Source: a virus. From it: a DNA stretch of 27,459 nucleotides. Of the stretch, positions 1 to 8,655 are shown piece by piece (the first letter of the stretch is position 1; each line of letters begins with the position of its first letter). The translations under genes were made by a program, and so were the position numbers. The DNA is taken from the IMG/VR virus record IMGVR_UViG_3300013126_000195, positions 1 through 27,459 of that record, one strand, 5' to 3'. The notes beneath the pieces were generated by a model that saw only the letters and a list, made by a program, of their open reading frames with translations, made no database searches and was not told the origin of the DNA.

Positions 1-23
1 CAGTTACTTTGACTGTTGCCTAA
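1..23 (+). CDS. 3' end of an upstream virion gene (partial)
   Basis: The window opens inside a reading frame that ends in V-T-L-T-V-A and a TAA at 21-23. It is followed within 12 bases by a strong terminator. Such a beta-strand-like ending is common in Ig-fold phage structural proteins, but six residues are too few to name the gene. Confidence 0.5.
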
Positions 24-34
24 TTTGTTCTATG

Positions 35-65
35 AGAGTGGGGTAGCAATACTCCACTCTTTTTT
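35..65 (+). terminator. Rho-independent terminator
   Basis: An 11-bp stem (35-45 with 50-60, one G.U pair) closes on a GCAA tetraloop and is followed directly by six T residues. It ends the transcript of the partial upstream gene and separates it from the gene starting at 83. Confidence 0.9.
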
Positions 66-82
66 ATTATTTTGGAGGTAAA

Positions 83-1054
83 ATGGCAAGAATCCTAGAA
101 TTTTCAGACGGTGCTGAAAGAGGGGACATGAGTTGGTGGACATCATATTCTGGTGATACTGGAACTGGTGCTGTTACATCCTCTGTCATACATGGAACTT
201 ATTGTTACTATTTTATGAGTTTTGGTTTTTCAAATGCTCCATCTGGAACAAAAACAATTTCAGCACCTATTTCAGATATGTATCTTAGATGTTGGGTTAA
301 ACCAATAGATGATTTTAGAATTGCCTTTAATAATTCTTCAACCACACTTTTGACACTAAGAACGAATACTGGTTCACAAAAGATAGATATAACAGGTGGT
401 GTAACAGCAAGTACGCCGAACAATAGTTTCATGCTAAATGATTGGCAATGTTTAGAGGTAAGATACAAGGTTAGCGATACTGTTGGTGTTTTAACTATAA
501 AGGTTGATAATGCTGAAATTTTCACATATTCTGGTGATACAAAACCTGGTTCTGAAACAGCCGTTGACAAGTTTATTTTTTATGGCGACAATGTCAAATC
601 TTTTTATATTGACGATCTTGCTTTAGATGATGCTGAATGGTGTGGTTTAGGTTATTATCTTCCATTGAATGTTGCCGGTAATGGTTCTACGAATCAGTGG
701 ACAAGTAGTAGTGGAAATCCAAACTATCAGAATGTTGATGAAATTCCACCATCTGATACTGACTTTAACAGTTCTATGGTTTCTGGACAGGTTGATGAGT
801 ATACTTTAACAACAATCGACCTTACAAACTTGGTTGTTCAGAGAGTTATACCTTTCTTTAGATTGAGTGATACTGCTGGTGGTAGTGTAAATGCTGGAAT
901 AAGAACAAATTCTACAAACTACACAACCACTATTGTTTGTCCAACAAGTTTTACAACTTTGTATAGTACAGAATATCTTGTAAATCCAAACACAGGTCTT
1001 GAATGGACACAATCCGACATAAATAATTTACAACTACATATAAGTGTGCCGTAA
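83..1054 (+). CDS. Virion structural protein, LamG/concanavalin-like
   Basis: A 323-residue protein with no signal peptide or membrane segment. The N-terminal 190 residues look like a jelly-roll (LamG-like) beta sandwich that ends in the tract FYIDDLALDD (about 175-184), typical of such domains in phage decoration or fibre proteins. The rest is a second beta-rich part with NYQNVDE and a closing W-T-x-S-D-I-N-N-L-Q motif often seen in phage structural proteins. The start is set by GGAGG seven bases upstream. Its stop overlaps the next ATG by one base (TAATG), which suggests coupled translation. I infer that it lies on the capsid or tail surface; its exact position is unknown. Confidence 0.75.
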   Translation: MARILEFSDGAERGDMSWWTSYSGDTGTGAVTSSVIHGTYCYYFMSFGFSNAPSGTKTISAPISDMYLRCWVKPIDDFRIAFNNSSTTLLTLRTNTGSQKIDITGGVTASTPNNSFMLNDWQCLEVRYKVSDTVGVLTIKVDNAEIFTYSGDTKPGSETAVDKFIFYGDNVKSFYIDDLALDDAEWCGLGYYLPLNVAGNGSTNQWTSSSGNPNYQNVDEIPPSDTDFNSSMVSGQVDEYTLTTIDLTNLVVQRVIPFFRLSDTAGGSVNAGIRTNSTNYTTTIVCPTSFTTLYSTEYLVNPNTGLEWTQSDINNLQLHISVP

Positions 1055-2340
1055 TGAATATTTCTTCTACTCAAGTATTAACTGAAATAAATCCAGTCAA
1101 TACAACTAAAATTTCTGGAACTTGTGCTTTAGTAGAAGTTTTGATAACAGACTCTCTTTTATCTTATACTCAAACTCTGGTAGAAGTAGAACCAGAAAAA
1201 AATACAAAAGTATCAAATTCTCAATCTTTGGTAGAAGTTGCCTTTAGAAAATCAAAAATATCATCACTATTGACATTAATTGAAGTTTCTGAATACATTC
1301 CACCAATACCACAAGAATCAATAATTCAATATAGAAAATTTTTAGCAAGTGTGGCAGATGTTTGGGGGTATTCAGAAGAAACAGGTGAATTGCTTTTCAC
1401 AGGTAAAACTCTCTTGGATTCTTCTTTAGATTTTTCGGTTTCTACAACCGATGTTTACTCTGGGAGAGATTCTTTATTAGAAACTATTTATACAAACTCC
1501 CCTCAACTTAAAATAACTATAAACGATGCTCAGTTTAATTTAAGTTTACTTTCTCTAAACACACAAAACGGAATAACTACTTCTAATAATATATATACAG
1601 ATGAAAGAGTTATTTTGGGTGTTGGTGGAATTGGTACAGTCAGAAACAATCCTGTTGCGACAACCGATACTAATATATACGGTTGGGTAACTATAAATGA
1701 TTCTACCGAAAAAGTTGTTTTTTCTGGAAAGAATTTTACTTGTTCCGGCTTACTAGGTCAAGAAGTTTGTATAAGATATTATACCTTATCTGAAAATACA
1801 CAATCAATCGAAATAGACGGTGAGATAATTCCATCTACAGTAAGATTAGTTATGGAAGCTATGTTAGTATCATCAGATTCTAGCAGTAATCAGATAGGAA
1901 AAATACAAATTACTTTTCCAAGAGCGGAATTTGGTGGTTCTTTTTCTCTTTCAATAAAGCCCGAAGGATATACTTCAACACCTGTTGAATTGAATATCTT
2001 AGCATCTCAGGCTAATAATGGAGATTACGTTTTTGGTGATATTATAGAAATAATAGAAAACTCGGAATGGTATAGTGAAATTTCTCAAATAGTCATAGCC
2101 AATGGTGATTTTTATATTCCAATTACTGAAACAAAATATATAGATTTAAAAGCAATTGGAAATATGACTGTGTTCTCACCTCCTTATTCGGATATAACAT
2201 TTTCATCCTCCAATACATCTGTTGGTACAATTTCATCTTCTGGTTATTTTACAGCTTTATCAACAGGAACAACCACTATAACAGCAAAAGTTTCTGCATA
2301 TACAAGATTTACAGATTCTATTATTATAACGGTTTATTAG
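1054..2340 (+). CDS. Virion surface protein with short repeats and C-terminal Big_2 Ig-like domain
   Basis: A 428-residue protein. Residues 1-80 contain five degenerate repeats of the form S-x-Q-x-L-V-E-V, with the glutamates at 11, 28, 44, 61 and 77 (period 16-17), a pattern found in phage decoration proteins. The middle is beta-rich and unrecognised. Residues about 365-428 form a bacterial Ig-like group 2 (Big_2) domain with the signature SSSNTSVGTISSSGYFTAL and T-T-T-I-T-A. Such domains decorate phage capsids and tails and may bind cell-surface carbohydrate. The gene is translationally coupled to the LamG-like gene before it, so the two probably form one surface structure. Confidence 0.75.
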   Translation: MNISSTQVLTEINPVNTTKISGTCALVEVLITDSLLSYTQTLVEVEPEKNTKVSNSQSLVEVAFRKSKISSLLTLIEVSEYIPPIPQESIIQYRKFLASVADVWGYSEETGELLFTGKTLLDSSLDFSVSTTDVYSGRDSLLETIYTNSPQLKITINDAQFNLSLLSLNTQNGITTSNNIYTDERVILGVGGIGTVRNNPVATTDTNIYGWVTINDSTEKVVFSGKNFTCSGLLGQEVCIRYYTLSENTQSIEIDGEIIPSTVRLVMEAMLVSSDSSSNQIGKIQITFPRAEFGGSFSLSIKPEGYTSTPVELNILASQANNGDYVFGDIIEIIENSEWYSEISQIVIANGDFYIPITETKYIDLKAIGNMTVFSPPYSDITFSSSNTSVGTISSSGYFTALSTGTTTITAKVSAYTRFTDSIIITVY

Positions 2341-2353
2341 GAGGTGTATATGT

Positions 2354-2722
2354 ATGTTAGAGTATAACTTTTTTTCAGATTTTCATGCTTTTTATGAATT
2401 ATTAACATTGATAAATTTGATTTCTTCAATGGCAATATTTGGATTTACGGTATATATGTTGAGAACGGAAAAAGACCCAATTCGATGGGGATTGATTTCT
2501 TTTCTAGTCCCTTCTGGATATTTTACATTTTTTTACGGAATATTATTTATTTTTGATGCGGAAGATTCCATTACATCAGATGGTTTCATACACTCTTTTA
2601 CAAGACCTGGAATAACAACTCTCTTATTAAGTTTGGTTATATTTTTATATGTTTTAAAAATAAGATTAAATTATGAAAGAGAAAAAAGAGAGATGAATAA
2701 AATCAGAGAGGATGTGCAATAA
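2354..2722 (+). CDS. Small membrane protein with three predicted helices
   Basis: A 122-residue protein with three hydrophobic segments (about 14-36, 46-70 and 77-98) and a charged C-terminal tail rich in K, R and E. AGGAGG lies 10 bases before the ATG at 2354; an earlier ATG at 2350 runs into a stop after five codons. Its stop overlaps the next start by one base (TAATG), pairing it with a second membrane/coiled-coil protein. The pair could belong to lysis (holin/spanin-like) or to membrane interaction during entry, but neither protein matches a family I can name. Confidence 0.7.
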   Translation: MLEYNFFSDFHAFYELLTLINLISSMAIFGFTVYMLRTEKDPIRWGLISFLVPSGYFTFFYGILFIFDAEDSITSDGFIHSFTRPGITTLLLSLVIFLYVLKIRLNYEREKREMNKIREDVQ

Positions 2723-3180
2723 TGGAAATTTCAACAATAGTAACAATTATTGGTAGCATAGTCCTCAGTTTGACAACTTTAATTTCGGCTATATTAGCTT
2801 ACAGAAAAATAAAGTTTGAAATAGCTAATATGAAAGCAAATGAAAAAGACATTTACGCAACTGCGGCAGAAAAATTGATAAAAAGTTCAGGAATGGTTTT
2901 AGATCAATTAAAAGAGCGAGTGTCTTGTCTTGAAACTGAAAATGAGGAAAAAAATGTTCTATACAAGAAATTAGAAGATGAATATGAATTACTTAGAAAA
3001 GATCATATTTCTTTAAGGAATGATTATTTTAAATTAAATTCTGAACATAAAGACCTCAGTGATAAGTTGATAACATTGACTAAAGAAAATATTCTTTATA
3101 GAAAGTGGAATACAATTCTAATGGCTCAGGTAATAGAATTGGAAGGTATACCAGCACCAATGCCTAGAGGAGAAGATTAG
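2722..3180 (+). CDS. Membrane-anchored coiled-coil protein
   Basis: A 152-residue protein with one N-terminal membrane helix (about 5-27), a long charged coiled coil (about 35-125), and a conserved-looking tail with W-N-T and G-I-P-A-P-M-P. This layout, a membrane anchor plus a rod, resembles phage spanin-like or tail-associated membrane proteins. The P-x-P-rich end is seen in many small phage proteins near lysis or tail genes. Start codon overlap with the preceding three-helix membrane protein suggests they act together. The function is inferred only from architecture. Confidence 0.7.
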   Translation: MEISTIVTIIGSIVLSLTTLISAILAYRKIKFEIANMKANEKDIYATAAEKLIKSSGMVLDQLKERVSCLETENEEKNVLYKKLEDEYELLRKDHISLRNDYFKLNSEHKDLSDKLITLTKENILYRKWNTILMAQVIELEGIPAPMPRGED

Positions 3181-3187
3181 GAGGAAT

Positions 3188-3709
3188 ATGGCAGGTTATA
3201 AAAGAGTTTTTATTAATAGTGAGGATTTCTATAGTTTTACAGTTGGCGTTAATGCTAACACTATTAGAATAAATCCAATGCCTTATATGGCAGTACATAC
3301 TGGTTCTATTAGTGGTTTACAACATCTTTATTTGCAAGGTAACGAATTAACAGAAATTGCAGTTGCCGATGTTGATATTTTATTGAATGTTGGAAAATAT
3401 GCAGTAGATACATCGAACAGTGTTTGTTTTGTTGTAGATAAGATTACGGTAGACACAGAGGAAAAAGCTAAAAAGTATATTGAAGGATTTTTACTTGTTT
3501 ATCAGATGGTTTCTTTGCAATATTCTGGTGACATAAATATTTACACAATGTATACTTATGCAACAGATGGTACGTTTATTGGGGGTACAAATGCCTCAAG
3601 TTTGACGGATTTAGAGTATAAAATGAGCATTTTAGATAAGATGCAAAATATCAACGGAATCACTGGTTATTACTACCATATTCTCAATAGAGCGATAAGT
3701 TCTTTATAA
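3188..3709 (+). CDS. Unrecognised virion-region protein
   Basis: A 173-residue protein, mixed alpha/beta, without membrane segments or cysteine motifs. Start ATG follows AGGAGGAAT closely. It lies after the membrane pair and before probable tail-assembly genes, so it is likely a head-tail or tail component, but I do not recognise the family. Confidence 0.65.
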   Translation: MAGYKRVFINSEDFYSFTVGVNANTIRINPMPYMAVHTGSISGLQHLYLQGNELTEIAVADVDILLNVGKYAVDTSNSVCFVVDKITVDTEEKAKKYIEGFLLVYQMVSLQYSGDINIYTMYTYATDGTFIGGTNASSLTDLEYKMSILDKMQNINGITGYYYHILNRAISSL

Positions 3710-3712
3710 AAA

Positions 3713-4237
3713 ATGGAGTTTAAAGTGGATAAAAAGTCTTATGTTTTTCAGGAAATTAAGGAAGAAACTTTTGTTTATGATGATAAAATCATCAAGATTA
3801 AGCCTTATCTTAGTTTTGGAGAACAATTGTTACTAATTAAGAGTTATATTGAAACTTGCTTTGATGATCAGAGTATGACCAAATTAGCTAGTTTAAAATC
3901 GGATAGATTTGGTGCTGAATGGATTATGATGCTAACTGTAATTGATATGTGTACTGATATTGAAGTTGATGAACTCAGAGATTATGATTATCATCTGTAC
4001 AGAATTTGGCACATTGTTCAGGACAAGATTATAAACTACAATGATTTTATTTCAATCTTAAATAAATCTGTTGAAGAATACATGAATGAAAGAAATTCTA
4101 TTTCATCTATTCTCGAAAGATTGATGAAAGAATTTGAAGATAATTTCGGTGAAGAAAAACTACAGGCATTGAAATCAGAATTAGTCAGTATTGTAGAAAA
4201 ATTCAAAAGTTTGCCTTTGAGTAACTTACAGTCATAG
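3713..4237 (+). CDS. Probable tail-assembly chaperone-like protein
   Basis: A 174-residue, acidic, mostly alpha-helical protein. The N-terminal part (K-I-K-P-Y-L-S-F-G-E-Q) resembles phage proteins encoded just before the tape measure gene that act as tail-assembly chaperones; this is a context-based guess. The start lies only three bases after the previous stop, with no clear ribosome site, so translation is probably by reinitiation. I looked for the -1 frameshift that commonly links the two chaperone forms. No slippery heptamer fits near the end, and the downstream frame has its own stop at 4222-4224 and its own ATG. Confidence 0.55.
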   Translation: MEFKVDKKSYVFQEIKEETFVYDDKIIKIKPYLSFGEQLLLIKSYIETCFDDQSMTKLASLKSDRFGAEWIMMLTVIDMCTDIEVDELRDYDYHLYRIWHIVQDKIINYNDFISILNKSVEEYMNERNSISSILERLMKEFEDNFGEEKLQALKSELVSIVEKFKSLPLSNLQS

Positions 4238-4239
4238 TT

Positions 4240-4515
4240 ATGATTTTCGGAAAATTGAAAAAGAATTTAAATGAGAAATGTCCTTATTGTAAGAACATCT
4301 TACAGTTAAGGACATTTCAATCTGATAGAATTGTTGATGGTGAATTAGTTTCACTGGATGAAGATACTATAGTTTGTTCTAATCAATATTGCGATTATCA
4401 GAGAGATGTAGAAGAAAAGAGAAAGAGAAAAAAGGAGTTGAAAGATAATGCAAACGCTTACAAGTCCTTTGAAAAACCAAAAAGATTTGGAAATTCTTTT
4501 GGAAAAAGTGGCTGA
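4240..4515 (+). CDS. Small zinc-ribbon protein
   Basis: A 91-residue protein with a four-cysteine zinc-ribbon pattern: CPYC at 14-17 and C-S-N-Q-Y-C in the middle, followed by a highly basic K/R/E-rich tail. It probably binds zinc and perhaps nucleic acid or a tail/head partner. It starts two bases after the previous stop. Its last 68 bases overlap the next gene in another frame, an unusually long overlap, but the cysteine pattern supports it as real. Confidence 0.6.
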   Translation: MIFGKLKKNLNEKCPYCKNILQLRTFQSDRIVDGELVSLDEDTIVCSNQYCDYQRDVEEKRKRKKELKDNANAYKSFEKPKRFGNSFGKSG

Positions 4516-5002
4516 GGAAATAATAGAAGAAGTAGCAGAAGATGTCATGGAGAATTTACGATCTCAGATTTTAGACAATGTTTATACTATTGCAAGCTGG
4601 TATGCGCCTGATGATAATATGAAACCAACAGGTGAACCAACATGGGAATTTCTAAATTCTTGGAACTGGAAACCATTGAAGAAAACATTGAAAACAATGA
4701 GTAAAAAATTGTTCTATGATTATGCTGGAACAGGAATGTCGAATAACAGTAGAAGATGGATTCATGGTAGTCCCATTCCTGGATATGCTGATTCAAGAAA
4801 AAATTTAGAAGATATTCTAAACAATAAATTTACAGGTTATAATTACGGCCCTACTTCTTCTTTGGTTGATGGTGCAGGAAATTATTTCTCGCACGAAAGA
4901 ACACCATATTGGGAATCCTTTATCAGAGATATGATTGATAATGGTGGTTTGGAAATTTTATTCGATATAGCTTTTTATAAAAGAGGTTTTGTTAAAACAT
5001 AG
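4448..5002 (+). CDS. Putative tail-completion / HK97 gp10-like protein
   Basis: A 184-residue protein starting 11 bases after AGGAG. The N-terminal third is an amphipathic acidic helix (about 15-40), followed by a domain with a Y-x-P...P-T-G-E-P-T-W-E-F-L-N-S-W stretch. That stretch is reminiscent of HK97 gp10-family head-tail joining or tail-completion proteins (typically Y-E-P-T-G-x-L-x-x-S). The rest contains aromatic-rich segments. The family assignment is tentative; position upstream of the tape measure gene fits. Its 5' end overlaps the zinc-ribbon gene. Confidence 0.5.
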   Translation: MQTLTSPLKNQKDLEILLEKVAEEIIEEVAEDVMENLRSQILDNVYTIASWYAPDDNMKPTGEPTWEFLNSWNWKPLKKTLKTMSKKLFYDYAGTGMSNNSRRWIHGSPIPGYADSRKNLEDILNNKFTGYNYGPTSSLVDGAGNYFSHERTPYWESFIRDMIDNGGLEILFDIAFYKRGFVKT

Positions 5003-5011
5003 GAGGTTTTT

Positions 5012-5215
5012 ATGGAAAATATTAATGCTAAGTTTTGGTGGCAAAGTAAAACGGTGTGGTTGGGTGTGCTTCAAACCATGATTGGTATTTTACTGATCGT
5101 TGCTGATTTTCTGCAAAAAGGGAACTTCTCACCTTCTGAGGCTACTCTTTTGGTGACTGGTATTCTAACCGTTGTTTTGCGCATCTGGTTTACAGATAGT
5201 GCAATTGCCAAATAA
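5012..5215 (+). CDS. Holin-like small membrane protein
   Basis: A 67-residue protein with a short charged N-terminus (W-W-Q-S-K-T-V-W), a membrane helix (about 16-34), a polar loop and a second helix (about 43-60) ending in a polar tail. The SKTVWLG...SP..A..LV.G.LTVVLR pattern is common in small phage membrane proteins annotated as holin-like. It has a strong AGGAGG site seven bases before ATG and is the last gene before a terminator. A lysis role is plausible, but no endolysin gene is visible in this window to pair with it. Confidence 0.6.
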   Translation: MENINAKFWWQSKTVWLGVLQTMIGILLIVADFLQKGNFSPSEATLLVTGILTVVLRIWFTDSAIAK

Positions 5216-5225
5216 TTTTGGTATT

Positions 5226-5261
5226 AGAACAAGACAGATTTATTTCTGTCTTGTTCTTTTT
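5226..5261 (+). terminator. Rho-independent terminator
   Basis: A perfect 13-bp stem (AGAACAAGACAGA at 5226-5238 with its complement at 5245-5257), a 6-base loop and a T tract through 5261. It closes the operon ending in the holin-like gene and isolates the following recombination cassette. Confidence 0.92.
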
Positions 5262-5275
5262 CCTTTGGAGGAAAG

Positions 5276-5743
5276 ATGACAGAAGAATATTTATACGCAT
5301 TTGACTTATCTCTTAGTTGCACAGGTTTATCTATTTTTACCAATGATGGAAAATGTGTCTTTTGCACATCCATAGAAACAAAGGATTATGACACACATCC
5401 TTTGAAATTGAAATTTATTGGAGATAGAGTTTTATATTTTAGATCAATTTATAAACCTTTTAAAATAATTGTAGAACAAGGATTTTCAAGATTTAATGCT
5501 TCTACTCAAGCTATTTTTAAAGTTAATGGTCTTATTAATTATTTGTTCTATGATGTTGAACAGATTTTTCTTCCAGCTACCACAGTTAAGAAGATAATTC
5601 TAAATGATGGTCACGCTAAAAAAGAAAATATAAGAGATTATGTAATGTCAAAATATCCAGATATGAGTTTTAAAAATTTGGATGAAAGTGATAGTTTTTC
5701 AATTGGTTTAGCATATTTTATCAGGGAGAATATTTTAAAATGA
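5276..5743 (+). CDS. RuvC-like Holliday junction resolvase
   Basis: A 155-residue RNase H-fold nuclease, the usual size for phage and poxvirus RuvC-like resolvases. The four acidic residues are visible: D10 in AFDLSLSCTGLSIF, E67 in IIVEQGF, and D136/D139 in NLDESDSFSIGLAYF. The Asn/Gln-rich helix after the glutamate also fits. It should cut branched DNA during recombination or before packaging. GGAGG precedes the ATG. The last four bases overlap the tyrosine recombinase start (ATGA), so the two are co-translated. Confidence 0.85.
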   Translation: MTEEYLYAFDLSLSCTGLSIFTNDGKCVFCTSIETKDYDTHPLKLKFIGDRVLYFRSIYKPFKIIVEQGFSRFNASTQAIFKVNGLINYLFYDVEQIFLPATTVKKIILNDGHAKKENIRDYVMSKYPDMSFKNLDESDSFSIGLAYFIRENILK

Positions 5744-6756
5744 CAAGAAAAACTTTTCGTAAAGTTATTACGAGTGATGAATGTATTGAAAAAATCCACA
5801 AGAAAAATAAAGAATTTATTACAAAATTCTTGAAAGACAAAAATATGAGATCATCCGATCTTACGATTAGCAACTACCAGAGTGATTTGAACATTTTTTT
5901 TTGTTGGAATGTCGAGTATAATGAGAACAAAATATTTACAGATGTGAAGAAACTAGAGATTAGCGATTTCTTTATATTTTGCACTGAGGAATTACGATGG
6001 GGGTCTGCAAGAATTAACCGAATGAGGTCTTGTCTTAGTTCCTTCTCTGTCTTTCTGGAGAGGTTTTATGACGAAGATTACCCAAATTTTAAAAACAGAA
6101 TTTTGGTTGCAGTAGAAACCATGCCGAAGAACGAAGTTAGAGAAAAAACAATTCTTTCAGAAGAACAGATTGATAGTTTGTTTACCTATTTAAAAGAAAA
6201 TAATATGAAACAAGAAGCATGTTGGTTGGCTCTAGCTATTGCTAGTGGTGCTAGATTATCTGAATTATTTAGATTTGATATTGATATTCTTGATGAAAAC
6301 CATACTGCCTTCAATGGTCTTTTTATGGAAACTCTAAAAACCATTAAGACTAAAGGTAGAACAAAAAATGGTAAAATGATTTATAAGTATATTATTCGAG
6401 ATATATTTTTACCATACTATAAAGATTGGTTGGAAGAAAGAGAAAATATTTTATCTAAACACAATGTGGATGACCATCTTTCTTTATTTATTCAATTAGA
6501 CGGAAAACCCGCCACAATTCCTGTTATTAGAAACTGGATTACTAAGTTTGAAAAGGTTTTAGGCGTTGATTTATATCCTCACTGTTTTCGTCATTATGCT
6601 ACAACCTATCTTGTAAAGGCAGGATTATCTACTACTCTCATCAAGGAATTATATGGTTGGAGTGATGAAAAAATGGTTTCTATTTATACGGATATGGATG
6701 CAAAAGATAGAAAATGGGATGATTTGGATAATTTAAAAAATAAACTTAATTCTTAG
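5740..6756 (+). CDS. Tyrosine recombinase / integrase family protein
   Basis: A 338-residue recombinase. Residues 20-125 form the SAM-like DNA-binding arm; 140-335 form the catalytic domain with R172 (ASGARLSEL), a beta-hairpin lysine near 203-205, H281 and R284 (HCFRHYATT), W307 in place of the second histidine (LYGWSDE) and the nucleophile Y316 (SIYTD). All key residues are present, so it should be active. It could integrate the phage, resolve genome multimers or invert/excise DNA. It overlaps the RuvC-like gene by four bases, and both sit directly before the tape measure gene, an unusual place for an integrase. No attachment site could be identified from the sequence alone. Confidence 0.88.
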   Translation: MTRKTFRKVITSDECIEKIHKKNKEFITKFLKDKNMRSSDLTISNYQSDLNIFFCWNVEYNENKIFTDVKKLEISDFFIFCTEELRWGSARINRMRSCLSSFSVFLERFYDEDYPNFKNRILVAVETMPKNEVREKTILSEEQIDSLFTYLKENNMKQEACWLALAIASGARLSELFRFDIDILDENHTAFNGLFMETLKTIKTKGRTKNGKMIYKYIIRDIFLPYYKDWLEERENILSKHNVDDHLSLFIQLDGKPATIPVIRNWITKFEKVLGVDLYPHCFRHYATTYLVKAGLSTTLIKELYGWSDEKMVSIYTDMDAKDRKWDDLDNLKNKLNS

Positions 6757-6772
6757 GCATTATTTAATGCCT
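6755..6772 (+). terminator. Short stem-loop after the recombinase (weak terminator)
   Basis: A 7-bp perfect stem (AGGCATT/AATGCCT) with a 4-base loop starts inside the recombinase stop codon. The T run after it is poor (TTGATTTGG), so termination would be partial at best. Confidence 0.4.
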
Positions 6773-6789
6773 TGATTTGGAGGTGTTAA

Positions 6790-8655
6790 ATGGCAGGAAG
6801 TAAGTATACATTAGAACTTGCGGCAAAATTAAATCAAGCTAGTTTAGATGCTGTAATAAAAGGTATTGCTGATAGAAAAGTTCCAATGGTTGTTACTGTT
6901 AAAATAGATACAACGCCCGGTTCTAGTGCTGGAGATGTTCCACAAATTATTAAAGATAGCATAGCAAAAATAGAAGCAAGTGCTTCAAAGATAATAGGAA
7001 TAAATGCTAGTCAATGGGAAGATTTAGCAACCGGAATAAAGACTACGACAGCATATACCATAGAGTATATGGACAAAGAAAACAACCTGAGAAAAGAGAA
7101 TTTCAGATGGGCGAATGACCAATGGAATAAAACTATAAGTTTTCAAGAAAATCGTCTAGCAAATGAAAAACAGGAACAAAGAGAACTAAAAGAAAAAAAA
7201 AGACTTGAAGATATAAATCTAAAAATCGAAGCGCAAAAACTTGATTATATGAATAAACAAGTTGAAACTGCTAAGAGATTACAAGCGTCTATGAAACCTC
7301 TTACTGGTTCTGCGGATAAAACAGCCGCAGAAACAGAGGCATCTGATATATTGTCAATGGATGCTAAAGACCCTAAGAATTTTGATAAAATGGCTGAGGC
7401 GGGTGATCGTTTACAATTAGCATATAAAAAAGCTGTTGTAGAAAGTTCAAGACTTGTTGCATTAGCTAGAGAAGAAAAATCAGAAGATGAAAAAAGATTT
7501 TCGTTAAAACAGAAAATACTTTTAGCGGAAACAAAGTTATCCTTTTTAAAATCTAGTTCAAAAAGAAGTCTTGCTGAAACATTGGCTTCTGAGATAAAAT
7601 CCGATATTGCTTCAGGTGCAGACCCAAAAGACATCGAAGCCAAGATGACAAGATTTAAAAAGATGTATGCCGAAGCTGAAAAAGAATCTCGGAGACAGAT
7701 TCAGGCGGCTAGAGATTTAAAAGTAATTGAAGATAAAAGATTTTCTGAAAAACAGAAATTATTATTGCTTGAAACAAGAATTGGTCAATTAAAAGATAGT
7801 GCTAAGAAAACCGATGCTAATACATTAGCCGCTGAAATAAAAAGAGATATAGCCGCAAACGCTGACCCTAAAGATATTCAAGCTAAAATGACTACACTTA
7901 GACAAAAGTATAGTGAAGCATTGGTGGAATCTAGAAAAATAACTAATGAAGAAAATAAAAGAGCAAGAGAACTTGAAAGATCGTTAAAAGCTATGGATTC
8001 CATAAAACAAAAAGCTAGAGAATTTTTAGCCGCCGCTGGTGCTGGTAAGTATAGTGGTGGAAAAGAATTAGATATGTCTAAAGGTTTGGCACAAAATATA
8101 TTGGCTGAAACAGACCCAGACAAAGTAAAGGCTTTTTATAATCAATTAAAAGAAAACAATAAGACACTTCAAACATCTCAAAGAAACATATTTGATATTA
8201 GACAAGAAATCGGAAATGTTATCAAGAGATTCGCAGAATGGACTGTTGTTACTTTAACTATGCACCAAGCTATGGCTATGGTAAACCAATCAATACAATA
8301 CCTAATTCAATTAGATAGTGAAATGAACAAGATTAGATTGGTAACAGGTCAAAGTTCTGAGGATACTCAAAGATTAGCTATTTCATATAATAAAATGGCT
8401 AAGGAATTAGGTGTTTCTACTCTTGAAGTTGCAAAAGGTAGTTTGGAATGGATTAGACAAGGTAAAACTGTTGCTGAAACTAACCAATTGTTAACTACGT
8501 CTACAATGATGAGTAAACTGGCTAACCTTGATGCGGCACAAAGTACGGAATATTTAACTTCTATCTTAGCGGCTTATAACCTAGAAGCAAAAGATAGTAT
8601 TAGTATTGTTGATAAGTTGACAGCCGTTGATAATTCTAGTGCGACCTCAGTGGGT
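6790..8655 (+). CDS. Tail tape measure protein, exon 1
   Basis: First exon (622 codons) of the tape measure gene; join 6790-8655, 8994-9127 and 9533-13679 to give 6147 nt and 2048 residues. The protein sets tail length and helps DNA entry. Residues about 100-400 are a charged coiled coil containing two clear 82-residue repeats starting at residues 233 and 315. Residues about 470-622 belong to the TP901-type tape measure core (M-A-K-E-L-G-V-S-T-L-E-V, V-D-K-L-T-A-V-D-N). GGAGG precedes the ATG. The frame is stopped by TAA one codon into the intron at 8656, but reading continues as S-V-G|E-L-A-G-A-L across the splice junction, exactly as in related tape measure proteins. Confidence 0.92.
7486..7977 (+). 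repeat. Two 82-residue coding repeats in the tape measure gene
   Basis: The segments starting at codons 233 (D-E-K-R-F-S) and 315 (D-K-R-F-S) share the order E-K-Q-K-x-L-L, A-S/A-E-I-K, A-D-P-K-D-I and A-K-M-T at the same spacing, with a period of 246 nt. A more degenerate copy seems to lie just before (about 7240-7485). Tape measure proteins often grow or shrink by such units, changing tail length. Confidence 0.7.

Noticed and set aside
4190-4240. Programmed -1 frameshift linking the tail-chaperone-like gene to the zinc-ribbon gene
   Set aside because: No slippery heptamer in frame, and the downstream frame has a stop at 4222-4224 before its own ATG.
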